Below, in pieces: positions 23,727-32,274 of a DNA stretch of 64,000 nt. Source of the stretch: Streptomyces aureus (GTDB lineage Bacteria; Actinomycetota; Actinomycetes; Streptomycetales; Streptomycetaceae); assembly GCF_000725495.1 (NCBI RefSeq), contig NZ_JNZD01000013.1, positions 434,001 through 498,000 on the forward strand. Reading direction: 5' to 3'. Made by a program: the position numbers and the translations under genes. The first letter of the stretch is position 1. The number at the start of each line of letters is the position of its first letter. The notes under the pieces were generated by a model. That model saw nothing but the letters and a program-made list of their open reading frames with translations, searched no databases and was not told the DNA's origin.

Positions 23727-25421
23727 ATGGCCGCCACCCCGCAGGATCCCGCTGTCGCGCCCCGCCGCAAGGTGAGCCGTCACCGCGGCGAGGGACAGTG
23801 GGCCGCCGGTCACTTCACCCCGCTCAACGGCAACGAGCAGTTCAAGAAGGACGACGACGGTCTCAATGTGCGGACACGCATTGAGACGATCTACTCCAAG
23901 CGGGGCTTCGACTCGATCGACCCCAACGACCTGCGCGGCCGCATGCGCTGGTGGGGTCTCTACACCCAGCGCAAGCCCGGGATCGACGGCGGCAAGACCG
24001 CGATCCTGGAGCCGGAGGAGCTGGACGACGAGTACTTCATGCTGCGGGTCCGCATCGACGGCGGCCGGCTGACCACCGCGCAGCTGCGGGTCGTCGGCGA
24101 GATCTCGCAGGAGTTCGCGCGCGGCACCGCCGACCTCACCGACCGCCAGAACGTCCAGTACCACTGGATCCGCATCGAGGACGTCCCCGCGATCTGGGAG
24201 CGCCTGGAGGCCGTCGGCCTGTCCACGACCGAGGCCTGCGGTGACACGCCCCGCGTCATCCTCGGCTCGCCCGTCGCCGGGATCGCCGAGGACGAGATCA
24301 TCGACGGCACCCCGGCCATCGAGGAGATCCACCGCCGGGTCATCGGCAACAAGGACTTCTCGAACCTGCCCCGCAAGTTCAAGACCGCGGTCTCCGGCTC
24401 GCCGCTGCTCGACGTGGCGCACGAGATCAACGACGTGGCCTTCGTCGGCGTGAACCACCCTGAGTACGGTCCCGGCTTCGACCTGTGGGTCGGCGGCGGT
24501 CTGTCCACCAACCCGAAGATCGGCCAGCGCCTGGGCACCTGGGTGCCGCTCGACGAGGTGGCGGACGTCCACATCGGCGTGCTGTCGATCTTCCGCGACT
24601 ACGGCTACCGGCGGCTTCGCAACCGCGCCCGGCTGAAGTTCCTGGTCGCCGACTGGGGCGTGGAGAAGTTCCGCCAGGTCCTGGAGGACGAGTACCTGGG
24701 GCGCAAGCTGGTCGACGGCCCCGCCCCCGACCAGCCCGTCGCCCGCTGGCGCGACCACGTCGGCGTGCACCGGCAGCAGGACGGCCGCTTCTACGTCGGC
24801 TTCGCGCCGCGCGTCGGCCGCATCGACGGCGCCACCCTGACGAAGATCGCCGACCTGGCGGAGGCGCACGGCTCGGGCCGGGTGCGCACCACCGTCGAGC
24901 AGAAGATGATCGTCCTCGACGTCGAGGAGGGACAGGTCGACTCGCTCGTCGAGGGCCTGGAGGCGCTGGACCTCACCGCCCGCCCGTCCTCGTTCCGGCG
25001 CGGCACGATGGCCTGCACCGGCATCGAGTACTGCAAGCTCGCGATCGTCGAGACCAAGGCGCGCGGCGCCTCGCTGATCGACGAACTCGAGCGCCGCCTG
25101 CCGGAGTTCGACGAGCCGCTCACCATCAACATCAACGGCTGCCCCAACGCCTGCGCCCGTATCCAGGTCGCGGACATCGGCCTCAAGGGCCAGCTCGTGC
25201 TCAACGACGCGGGCGAGCAGGTCGAGGGGTACCAGGTGCACCTCGGCGGCGCGCTCGGTCTGGAGGCCGGGTTCGGCCGCAAGGTCCGCGGTCTGAAGGT
25301 CACCTCGGACGAACTGCCCGACTACGTCGAGCGGGTCCTCAAGCGCTTCCAGGAGGAGCGCGAGGACGGCGAGCGCTTCGCCGTCTGGGCCGCGCGCGCC
25401 TCCGAGGAGGCGCTGTCGTGA
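23727..25421 (+). CDS. sir: Siroheme [4Fe-4S] sulfite reductase
   Basis: A 564-residue ferredoxin-type sulfite reductase that makes sulfide from sulfite in six electron steps. GAAGGA lies upstream of ATG 23727. The two repeated half-domains are visible, and the siroheme/cluster cysteines are in ACTGIEYCK (Cys430, Cys436) and NGCPNAC (Cys472, Cys476). NVQYHWIRIEDVPAIWERLE and the Arg/Lys-rich first half bind the anionic substrate. A nitrite reductase reading is excluded mainly by the operon, which holds every other sulfate-reduction step. It overlaps the next start by four bases (GTGA). Confidence 0.92.
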   Translation: MAATPQDPAVAPRRKVSRHRGEGQWAAGHFTPLNGNEQFKKDDDGLNVRTRIETIYSKRGFDSIDPNDLRGRMRWWGLYTQRKPGIDGGKTAILEPEELDDEYFMLRVRIDGGRLTTAQLRVVGEISQEFARGTADLTDRQNVQYHWIRIEDVPAIWERLEAVGLSTTEACGDTPRVILGSPVAGIAEDEIIDGTPAIEEIHRRVIGNKDFSNLPRKFKTAVSGSPLLDVAHEINDVAFVGVNHPEYGPGFDLWVGGGLSTNPKIGQRLGTWVPLDEVADVHIGVLSIFRDYGYRRLRNRARLKFLVADWGVEKFRQVLEDEYLGRKLVDGPAPDQPVARWRDHVGVHRQQDGRFYVGFAPRVGRIDGATLTKIADLAEAHGSGRVRTTVEQKMIVLDVEEGQVDSLVEGLEALDLTARPSSFRRGTMACTGIEYCKLAIVETKARGASLIDELERRLPEFDEPLTININGCPNACARIQVADIGLKGQLVLNDAGEQVEGYQVHLGGALGLEAGFGRKVRGLKVTSDELPDYVERVLKRFQEEREDGERFAVWAARASEEALS

Positions 25422-25597
25422 GCGAGCGTGCGGCGCCGTTCTACTGCCCCTACTGCGGGGACGAGGACCTGCGACCCAGCGAACAGGGCCACGGCGCATG
25501 GGAATGCGCGGCCTGCAACCGAGCCTTCCAGCTGAAGTTCCTGGGGCTGCTGTCCCGGGGCGTCCGGCAGGAAGAGCATGGAGGGGCGGAGATATGA
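25418..25597 (+). CDS. Small zinc-ribbon protein of the sulfur operon
   Basis: A 59-residue protein beginning GTG 25418 inside the end of sir. It has two metal knuckles, FYCPYCGDEDL and ECAACNRAFQLKF, giving a CxxC-x19-CxxC zinc-ribbon or rubredoxin-like site, then a short basic tail. Its stop overlaps the cysH start (ATGA), so it is translated in line with the reductases. Small proteins like this occur at the same position in other actinobacterial sulfur operons. A role as redox partner or metal/siroheme assembly factor for Sir or CysH is inference. Confidence 0.75.
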   Translation: MSERAAPFYCPYCGDEDLRPSEQGHGAWECAACNRAFQLKFLGLLSRGVRQEEHGGAEI

Positions 25598-26304
25598 CGG
25601 TCATTCAGCAAGAGCGCACGGACGAAGAGCTGAAGAGCCTGGCGGAGCGGGCGGGACGCGACCTGGAGGACGCGTCCGCCCTGGAGATCCTGCGCTGGGC
25701 CGCGGACACCTTCGGCGCGAAGTTCTGCGTGACCTCCTCGATGGAGGACGCGGTCGTCGCCCATCTGGCCTCGCGCGCCCGTCCCGGTGTGGACGTGGTG
25801 TTCCTCGACACCGGCTACCACTTCCCGGAGACCATCGGCACCCGGGACGCGGTCGAGGCCGTGATGGACGTCGACGTCATCACGCTGACCCCGCGTCAGA
25901 GCGTCGCCGAGCAGGACGCCGAGTACGGGCCGAAGCTGCACGACCGCGACCCCGACCTGTGCTGCAAGCTCCGCAAGGTCCAGCCGCTGGAGCAGGGCCT
26001 GACGGGCTATCAGGCCTGGGCGACCGGCCTGCGCCGCGACGAGTCCCCCACCCGGGCGAACACCCCGGTCGTCGGCTGGGACGAGAAGCGCCGCAAGGTC
26101 AAGGTCTCCCCGATCGCCCGCTGGACCCAGGACGACGTCGACGCGTACGTCGCCGAACACGGCGTCCTGACCAACCCGTTGCTCATGGACGGCTACGCCT
26201 CCGTCGGCTGCGCCCCCTGCACCCGCCGGGTGCTCGAGGGCGAGGACGCGCGCGCCGGCCGCTGGGCGGGCCGCGCGAAGACCGAGTGCGGACTGCACGG
26301 ATGA
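25594..26304 (+). CDS. cysH: Adenylyl-sulfate (APS) reductase, CysH family
   Basis: A 236-residue thioredoxin-dependent reductase. The [4Fe-4S] cysteines that mark the APS-using branch are present: Cys123-Cys124 (LCCKLRKVQPL) and Cys206/Cys209 (GCAPCTRRV). The catalytic Cys232 sits in the C-terminal ECGLHG. The nucleotide-binding region is KFCVTSSMEDAVVAHLA and VFLDTGYHFPET. Hence it should reduce APS directly, without needing PAPS. ATG 25594 overlaps the previous stop (ATGA), which fixes the start; a longer frame upstream is rejected. Confidence 0.92.
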   Translation: MTVIQQERTDEELKSLAERAGRDLEDASALEILRWAADTFGAKFCVTSSMEDAVVAHLASRARPGVDVVFLDTGYHFPETIGTRDAVEAVMDVDVITLTPRQSVAEQDAEYGPKLHDRDPDLCCKLRKVQPLEQGLTGYQAWATGLRRDESPTRANTPVVGWDEKRRKVKVSPIARWTQDDVDAYVAEHGVLTNPLLMDGYASVGCAPCTRRVLEGEDARAGRWAGRAKTECGLHG

Positions 26305-26906
26305 CGACCACGACGACCACGACGAACCCCGCGCCCGCCGCGGGCCCCACGATCTCCCAGGAGCAGGAAGTGACGAGCGGAGCCACCGTCTGGCTCACGG
26401 GTCTGCCGAGTGCCGGCAAGACCACCATCGCCTACGAGCTGGCCGGCCGGCTGCGCGAGGAGGGCCACCGCGTCGAGGTCCTCGACGGCGACGAGATCCG
26501 CGAGTTCATCTCGGCGGGTCTCGGCTTCGGCCGCGCGGACCGGCACACCAACGTGCAGCGCATCGGCTTCCTCGCCGAGCTGCTCGCCCGCAACGGCGTC
26601 AAGGCGCTCGTTCCGGTCATCGCGCCCTACGCCGACAGCCGCGAGGCGGTGCGCGGGCGCCACCGGGAGAACGGGACGACGTATCTGGAGGTGCACGTGG
26701 CCACCCCGGTCGAGGTGTGCTCCGTACGCGATGTGAAGGGTCTGTACGCCAAGCAGGCCGCGGGGGAGCTGACGGGGCTCACCGGGGTCGACGACCCCTA
26801 CGAGGCACCCGAGTCGCCCGACCTGCGCATCGAGTCGCACACCCAGACCGTGCAGGAGTCCGCCGCCGCGCTGCACGCGCTGCTCACCGAGAAGGGTCTC
26901 GCATGA
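26301..26906 (+). CDS. cysC: Adenylyl-sulfate kinase
   Basis: A 201-residue kinase that phosphorylates APS to PAPS. The Walker A motif is GLPSAGKTT and the APS-site strand is VEVLDGDEIREFISAGLGF, followed by DRHTNVQRIGFLAELLARNG. A Thr-rich 20-residue N-terminal extension precedes the fold; ATG 26301 overlaps the cysH stop (ATGA), but GTG 26370 is a possible shorter start. Because cysH is of the APS type, the kinase is not needed for reduction and more likely supplies PAPS for sulfation. The gene ends overlapping cysD. Confidence 0.92.
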   Translation: MTTTTTTTNPAPAAGPTISQEQEVTSGATVWLTGLPSAGKTTIAYELAGRLREEGHRVEVLDGDEIREFISAGLGFGRADRHTNVQRIGFLAELLARNGVKALVPVIAPYADSREAVRGRHRENGTTYLEVHVATPVEVCSVRDVKGLYAKQAAGELTGLTGVDDPYEAPESPDLRIESHTQTVQESAAALHALLTEKGLA

Positions 26907-27841
26907 CGACCGTCGCCAGCGTCTCCGAGGAGACCGAGAGCAGCCCGTACGCGCTGTCGCACCTGGACTCGCTGGAGTCCGAGGCGGTCCACATCTTCCG
27001 CGAGGTGGCGGGCGAGTTCGAGAAGCCGGTGATCCTGTTCTCCGGCGGCAAGGACTCCATCGTCATGCTCCACCTGGCGCTGAAGGCGTTCGCCCCGGCG
27101 GCGATCCCCTTCACGCTGCTGCACGTGGACACCGGGCACAACTTCCCCGAGGTCCTCGACTACCGCGACCGGACCGTGGAGCGCCACGGGCTGCGACTGC
27201 ACGTGGCCTCGGTGCAGGACTACATCGACCGCGGTGTCCTCAAGGAGCGCCCGGACGGCACCCGCAACCCGCTGCAGACCCTGCCGCTGACGGAGAAGAT
27301 CCAGTCGGAGCGCTTCGACGCCGTGTTCGGCGGCGGACGCCGTGACGAGGAGAAGGCCCGCGCCAAGGAGCGGGTCTTCTCGCTGCGCGACGAGTTCTCC
27401 CAGTGGGACCCCCGCCGCCAGCGCCCCGAGCTGTGGAACCTGTACAACGGCCGCCACGCGCCGGGCGAGCACGTCCGCGTCTTCCCGCTGTCCAACTGGA
27501 CCGAGCTCGACGTGTGGCAGTACATCGCCCGCGAGGGCATCGAACTGCCCGAGATCTACTTCGCGCACGAGCGCGAGGTCTTCCAGCGGTCGAACATGTG
27601 GCTGACCGCCGGCGAGTGGGGCGGCCCGAAGGACGGCGAGACCGTCGAGAAGCGGCTCGTCCGCTACCGCACGGTCGGTGACATGTCCTGCACCGGTGCC
27701 GTCGACTCCGACGCGACCACGCTGGACGCCGTCATCAACGAGATCGCCGCCTCCCGGCTCACCGAGCGCGGCGCGACCCGCGCCGACGACAAGATGTCCG
27801 AGGCCGCGATGGAAGACCGCAAGCGCGAGGGGTACTTCTAG
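26903..27841 (+). CDS. cysD: Sulfate adenylyltransferase subunit 2
   Basis: A 312-residue ATP-pyrophosphatase subunit that makes APS from ATP and sulfate. The PP-loop is PVILFSGGKDSIVMLHLALK at about 41-60; LHVDTGHNFPEVLDYRD and FDAVFGGGRRDEEKARAKER follow, with the C-terminal GDMSCTGAVDSDATT. Starts at ATG 26903 inside the cysC stop (ATGA). It works with the GTPase encoded two bases downstream. Confidence 0.95.
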   Translation: MTTVASVSEETESSPYALSHLDSLESEAVHIFREVAGEFEKPVILFSGGKDSIVMLHLALKAFAPAAIPFTLLHVDTGHNFPEVLDYRDRTVERHGLRLHVASVQDYIDRGVLKERPDGTRNPLQTLPLTEKIQSERFDAVFGGGRRDEEKARAKERVFSLRDEFSQWDPRRQRPELWNLYNGRHAPGEHVRVFPLSNWTELDVWQYIAREGIELPEIYFAHEREVFQRSNMWLTAGEWGGPKDGETVEKRLVRYRTVGDMSCTGAVDSDATTLDAVINEIAASRLTERGATRADDKMSEAAMEDRKREGYF

Positions 27842-27843
27842 AC

Positions 27844-29199
27844 ATGACCAGCACCACCGAACCCACCGAGCCCCTGTCGGTCGAACAGCTCTCGGCGACC
27901 ACCCTGCTGCGCTTCGCGACCGCGGGCTCCGTCGACGACGGCAAGTCCACGCTCGTCGGACGCCTGCTGCACGACTCGAAGTCGATCCTGACCGACCAGT
28001 TGGAGGCCGTCGAGCACGCCTCCCGCAACCGCGGCCAGGACACCCCCGACCTCGCGCTGCTCACCGACGGCCTGCGGGCCGAGCGCGAGCAGGGCATCAC
28101 CATCGACGTCGCCTACCGCTACTTCGCCACCGCGCGCCGCCGGTTCATCCTCGCCGACACCCCCGGCCATGTGCAGTACACCCGCAACATGGTCACCGGC
28201 GCCTCCACCGCGGACCTCGCCGTCGTCCTCGTCGACGCCCGCAACGGTGTCATCGAGCAGACCCGCCGGCACGCCGCCGTCGCCGCGCTGCTGCGCGTCC
28301 CGCACGTGGTGCTCGCCGTCAACAAGATGGACCTCGTCGGCTACGAGGAGTCCGTGTTCGCCGCGATCGCCGAGGAGTTCACGGCGTACGCGTCCGAGCT
28401 GGGCGTCCCCGAGATCACCGCCATCCCGATCTCGGCGCTCGCCGGCGACAACGTGGTGGAGCCGTCCGCGAACATGGACTGGTACGGCGGCCCGACGGTG
28501 CTGGAGCACCTGGAGACCGTGCCGGTCAGCCACGACCTGGCGCACTGCCACGCGCGGCTGCCCGTGCAGTACGTGATCCGCCCGCAGACCGCCGAGCACC
28601 CCGACTACCGGGGCTACGCGGGCCAGATCGCCGCCGGGACCTTCCGCGTCGGCGAGCGGGTCACCGTCCTGCCCTCCGGACGCACCACGACGATCTCCGG
28701 GATCGACCTGCTCGGCAAGCCGGTCGACGCGGCCTGGACGACCCAGTCGGTCACCGTCCTGCTGGCCGACGACATCGACGTCTCCCGCGGCGACCTGATC
28801 GTGCCGAGCAAGGACGCGCCCCCGACCACCCAGGACGTGGAGGCGACCGTCTGCCACGTGGCGGACGAGGCGCTCACCGTCGGCCACCGGGTGCTGCTCA
28901 AGCACGGCACCCGCACGGTCAAGGCGATCGTGAAGGACATCCCGTCCCGGCTCACCCTGGACGACCTCTCGCTGCACCCGCACCCGGGCCGGCTGGTCGC
29001 CAACGACATCGGCCGCGTCAAGATCCGCACCGCCGAGCCGCTCCCGGTCGACTCCTACGCGGACTCCCGGCGCACCGGCGCCTTCATCCTGATCGACCCC
29101 GCGGACGGCACCACCCTCACCGCGGGCATGGTCGGCGAGTCGTTCGCCGCCCCGCAGCCGGTCAAGGACGAGTCAGACGACGACGGTTGGGACTTCTGA
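27844..29199 (+). CDS. cysN: Sulfate adenylyltransferase subunit 1 (GTPase)
   Basis: A 451-residue EF-Tu-like GTPase that drives APS synthesis by CysD. G1 is GSVDDGKSTLVGRLL, the switch region RAEREQGITIDVAYRYF, G3 ADTPGHVQYTRNM, and G4 AVNKMDLVGYE. Two beta-barrel domains follow (YAGQIAAGTFRVGERVTVLP; HPGRLVANDIGRVKI). The protein stops after the third domain, so it is not fused to an APS kinase as in NodQ-type proteins; cysC is separate. Confidence 0.95.
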   Translation: MTSTTEPTEPLSVEQLSATTLLRFATAGSVDDGKSTLVGRLLHDSKSILTDQLEAVEHASRNRGQDTPDLALLTDGLRAEREQGITIDVAYRYFATARRRFILADTPGHVQYTRNMVTGASTADLAVVLVDARNGVIEQTRRHAAVAALLRVPHVVLAVNKMDLVGYEESVFAAIAEEFTAYASELGVPEITAIPISALAGDNVVEPSANMDWYGGPTVLEHLETVPVSHDLAHCHARLPVQYVIRPQTAEHPDYRGYAGQIAAGTFRVGERVTVLPSGRTTTISGIDLLGKPVDAAWTTQSVTVLLADDIDVSRGDLIVPSKDAPPTTQDVEATVCHVADEALTVGHRVLLKHGTRTVKAIVKDIPSRLTLDDLSLHPHPGRLVANDIGRVKIRTAEPLPVDSYADSRRTGAFILIDPADGTTLTAGMVGESFAAPQPVKDESDDDGWDF

Positions 29200-29200
29200 C

Positions 29201-29305
29201 ATGAACCCCATCGACATCTACGCGACGTTCGCGAAGGAGGGCGGCCGCGTCGGCAGCGGCGCCCTCGGCAGCGGGCAGGGCGGGGTGGCGCGATGTGCGC
29301 GATGA
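29201..29305 (+). CDS. Possible 34-residue peptide after cysN
   Basis: ATG 29201 begins one base after the cysN stop and opens a short frame (NPIDIYATFAKEGGRVGSGA...) ending GVARCAR. Position suggests translational coupling; nothing else supports it. A second overlapping frame (29293-29391) begins MCAMTYAHC and contains a TTA codon. Either could be a second leader peptide before the transporter genes, or neither may be real. Confidence 0.25.
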   Translation: MNPIDIYATFAKEGGRVGSGALGSGQGGVARCAR

Positions 29306-29431
29306 CGTACGCGCACTGCCTGCGCGCCCCGTCCCCCCACCGGACGTCCCCGTTACGACGAAGACCTGCCGACCTCCCGGCCACGACCTGAGACAGGCGT
29401 GACCGCCGGGCCACCGAGAGGAACACCTCCC

Positions 29432-30553
29432 GTGTCTGCCATCCGCTCCACGCGCACCAAGCTGCTCGGCCGCGGTATCGCCCTCGTCACCGCTCTCCCC
29501 CTGCTGGCGCTCGCCGCCTGCAGCTACGGCTCCGAGGCCAAGGACGACAACGCCGCCGCCAAGGTGGCCGCCGGATCGAAGAAGATCGACGGACTGGACT
29601 CCGTGAAGATCGGCTACTTCGGCAACCTCACCCACGCCACCGCGCTGGTCGGCAACCAGAAGGGCTTCTTCCAGAAGGAGCTCGGCGCGACCCAGGCGAA
29701 GTACCAGATCTTCAACGCCGGCCCCTCCGAGATCGAGGCGCTCAACTCGGGCTCCATCGACATCGGCTGGATCGGCCCCTCGCCCTCCATCAACGGCTTC
29801 ACCAAGTCCGAGGGCAAGAACCTCAGGATCATCGGCGGTTCGGCCTCGGGCGGCGTCAAGCTCGTGGTGAACCCCAAGAAGATCAAGTCCCTGAAGGACG
29901 TCAAGGGCAAGAAGATCGCGACCCCGCAGCTCGGCAACACGCAGGACGTCGCGTTCCTCAACTGGGCCGCGGAGCAGGGCCTGAAGGTCGACGCCCAGAG
30001 CGGCAAGGGTGACGTTTCGGTCGTCCGCGTCGACAACAAGGTCACGCCGGACGCCTACAAGTCCGGCTCCATCGACGGCGCCTGGGTGCCGGAGCCGACC
30101 GCGTCCAAGCTGGTCGCCGAGGGCGGCAAGGTACTGCTCGACGAGTCGGACCTGTGGCCCGACAAGAAGTTCGTGATCACGAACATCATCGTCTCCCAGA
30201 AGTTCCTCAAGGAGCACCCGAAGGCCGTCGAGGCGGTCCTGAAGGGCTCGGTCGAGACCAACAAGTGGATCAACGCCAACCCGGACGAGGCGAAGGCGTC
30301 GGCGAACAAGCAGCTGGAGGCCGACTCGGGCAAGGCGCTGCCGGCGAACGTCCTCGACCCGGCCTGGAAGTCCATCCAGATCACGAACGACCCGCTGGCC
30401 GCGACGCTGCACACCGAGGCGGACCACGCGGTGAAGGCCGGACTCCTGGACAAGCCGCTCCTGGACGGCATCTACGACCTGACGCTCCTGAACAAGGTCC
30501 TCGCGGCCGCCGGTGAGAGCAAGGTCGACGACGCCGGTCTCGGCGTCAAGTAA
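29432..30553 (+). CDS. ABC importer lipoprotein for sulfonates or sulfate esters (SsuA/TauA-like)
   Basis: A 373-residue substrate-binding lipoprotein. GTG 29432 has GAGAGGAA upstream. The signal peptide ends in the lipobox LALAAC (lipid Cys30). The mature part follows the SsuA/NrtA fold: DSVKIGYFGNLTHATALVGN, FNAGPSEIEALNSGSIDIGW, KKIATPQLGNTQDVAFLNW, GSIDGAWVPEPTASKLV. Family members bind aliphatic sulfonates, taurine or nitrate; the sulfur operon points to an organosulfur ligand. It delivers ligand to the permease and ATPase encoded downstream. Confidence 0.85.
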   Translation: MSAIRSTRTKLLGRGIALVTALPLLALAACSYGSEAKDDNAAAKVAAGSKKIDGLDSVKIGYFGNLTHATALVGNQKGFFQKELGATQAKYQIFNAGPSEIEALNSGSIDIGWIGPSPSINGFTKSEGKNLRIIGGSASGGVKLVVNPKKIKSLKDVKGKKIATPQLGNTQDVAFLNWAAEQGLKVDAQSGKGDVSVVRVDNKVTPDAYKSGSIDGAWVPEPTASKLVAEGGKVLLDESDLWPDKKFVITNIIVSQKFLKEHPKAVEAVLKGSVETNKWINANPDEAKASANKQLEADSGKALPANVLDPAWKSIQITNDPLAATLHTEADHAVKAGLLDKPLLDGIYDLTLLNKVLAAAGESKVDDAGLGVK

Positions 30554-30589
30554 GTCCGGATCCCGATGAGTTCCCAGGAGGTGACGACC

Positions 30590-31378
30590 ATGGCAACGAC
30601 GCTCGCCAAGGCCGCCGACGGCGCCGACACGACCGAGTACGCCGCCCGCATCGAGCACGTCTCGAAGTCCTTCGCCGGACCCGCGGGACCCCAGCTCGTC
30701 CTCGACGACATCAACCTCGATGTCGCGCCGGGCGAGTTCGTCACCCTCCTGGGGGCCTCGGGGTGCGGCAAGTCCACACTGCTGAACCTGGTCGCGGGGC
30801 TGGACAAGCCCTCGGCCGGATCCATAGCGACCAACGGGCGCCCCGCCCTGATGTTCCAGGAGCACGCCCTGTTCCCGTGGCTGACCGCGGGCAAGAACAT
30901 CGAACTCGCTCTGAAGCTCCGGGGCGTTCCCAAGGCCGCACGGCGCGAGCGGGCCGAGGAGCTGCTCGAGCTGGTCCGGCTGAAGGGCGCGTACGGCAAG
31001 CGGGTGCACGAGCTGTCCGGCGGTATGCGCCAGCGCGTGGCCATGGCGCGGGCGCTCGCCCAGGACAGCCAGATCCTGCTGATGGACGAGCCGTTCGCGG
31101 CGCTGGACGCCATCACCCGGGACGTGCTGCACGACGAACTCACCCGGATCTGGCGCGAGACGGGCCTGTCCGTCCTGTTCGTCACGCACAACGTCCGTGA
31201 GGCCGTCCGGCTCGCCCAACGGGTGGTCCTGCTGTCGTCCCGCCCGGGGCGCATCGCCCGCGAGTGGCGGGTGGACATCCCGCAGCCGCGCCGGATCGAG
31301 GACGCCCCCGTGGCGGAACTGTCCATCGAGATCACCGAAGAACTGCGTGGGGAGATCCGCCGTCATGGCCAGCACTGA
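30590..31378 (+). CDS. ABC importer ATPase (SsuB-like)
   Basis: A 262-residue ATPase. ATG 30590 is chosen because AGGAGG lies eight bases before it; an ATG 24 bases earlier has none. Walker A is GASGCGKST, the Q-loop PALMFQEHALFPWL, the signature LSGGMRQRVAMARALA, Walker B ILLMDEPFAALD, and the switch His VTHNVREAVRLA. Its 3' end overlaps the permease gene by 14 bp. Confidence 0.9.
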   Translation: MATTLAKAADGADTTEYAARIEHVSKSFAGPAGPQLVLDDINLDVAPGEFVTLLGASGCGKSTLLNLVAGLDKPSAGSIATNGRPALMFQEHALFPWLTAGKNIELALKLRGVPKAARRERAEELLELVRLKGAYGKRVHELSGGMRQRVAMARALAQDSQILLMDEPFAALDAITRDVLHDELTRIWRETGLSVLFVTHNVREAVRLAQRVVLLSSRPGRIAREWRVDIPQPRRIEDAPVAELSIEITEELRGEIRRHGQH

Positions 31379-32267
31379 GACGAAGTCCGAGCCGGGCGCC
31401 AGGGACCACGAGGAGCTCGGCGGACTGGAGGCGGGCCTCGACGCGCTGGAGTCCTCCGTGACCGGCCGCAGCTCCTTCGGCACGACGTTCCGGCAGAAGG
31501 TGCTGCCGCCGCTGGTCGCCTTCGTGATCGTCCTGGCGGCCTGGCAGGCACTGATCACCTTCAAGATCGTCGACGATCCGACGAAGCTGCCCTCGCCGTC
31601 CGACGTCTGGGCCGAGGTGAAGGGCGCCTGGCTCCAGGGCACGCTGCTCGACTACATCTGGACCAGCGTCTCGCGCGGTCTGCTCGGCTTCCTGTTCGCC
31701 CTGGTGATCGGCACCCCGCTGGGCCTGCTGGTGGCCCGGGTGAGGTTCGTGCGCGCCGCGATCGGGCCGATCCTGTCCGGGCTGCAGTCCCTGCCCTCGG
31801 TCGCGTGGGTCCCGCCGGCCGTGATCTGGCTGGGCCTGAACAACTCGATGATGTACGCGGTGATCCTGCTCGGCGCGGTCCCCTCGATCGCCAACGGGCT
31901 GGTGTCGGGCGTGGACCAGGTTCCGCCGCTGTTCCTGCGCGCGGGCCGCACGATGGGCGCGACGGGCCTGCGCGGCACCTGGCACATCGTGATGCCGGCC
32001 GCGCTGCCCGGCTACCTCGCCGGTCTGAAGCAGGGCTGGGCCTTCTCCTGGCGCTCCCTGATGGCCGCGGAGATCATCGCCTCCTCCCCCGACCTCGGCG
32101 TGGGCCTCGGCCAGCTCCTGGAGAACGGCCGCAACGCCAGCTCCATGCCGCTGGTCTTCCTCGCCATCTTCCTCATCCTGTTCGTCGGCATCGCCATCGA
32201 CCTGCTGATCTTCAGCCCGGTGGAGCGGTGGGTGCTGCGCAGCCGCGGACTCCTGGTGAAGGGCTGA
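31365..32267 (+). CDS. ABC importer permease (SsuC-like)
   Basis: A 300-residue inner-membrane permease with about six transmembrane segments after a 45-residue charged N-terminus: VLPPLVAFVIVLAAWQALIT, GLLGFLFALVIGTPLGLLVA, SLPSVAWVPPAVIWLGL and LVFLAIFLILFVGIAIDLLI are clear. The coupling loop that contacts the ATPase is RAGRTMGATGLRGTWHIVMP-like, ending in AALPGYLAGLKQGWAFSWRS. It completes the three-part importer. Confidence 0.9.
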   Translation: MASTETKSEPGARDHEELGGLEAGLDALESSVTGRSSFGTTFRQKVLPPLVAFVIVLAAWQALITFKIVDDPTKLPSPSDVWAEVKGAWLQGTLLDYIWTSVSRGLLGFLFALVIGTPLGLLVARVRFVRAAIGPILSGLQSLPSVAWVPPAVIWLGLNNSMMYAVILLGAVPSIANGLVSGVDQVPPLFLRAGRTMGATGLRGTWHIVMPAALPGYLAGLKQGWAFSWRSLMAAEIIASSPDLGVGLGQLLENGRNASSMPLVFLAIFLILFVGIAIDLLIFSPVERWVLRSRGLLVKG

Positions 32268-32274
32268 CCCCGCC

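Noticed and set aside
23727..25421. Nitrite reductase
   Set aside because: Same fold and cysteines, but the operon holds APS synthesis, APS reduction and sulfonate-type uptake, and no nitrogen genes.
29162..31642. An 826-residue minus-strand open frame opposite the ABC importer
   Set aside because: No family motifs; the plus-strand genes have lipobox, Walker motifs and tight operon spacing.
29432..32267. Nitrate or thiamine-precursor importer
   Set aside because: The fold allows it, but placement inside a complete sulfur operon makes an organosulfur substrate more likely.
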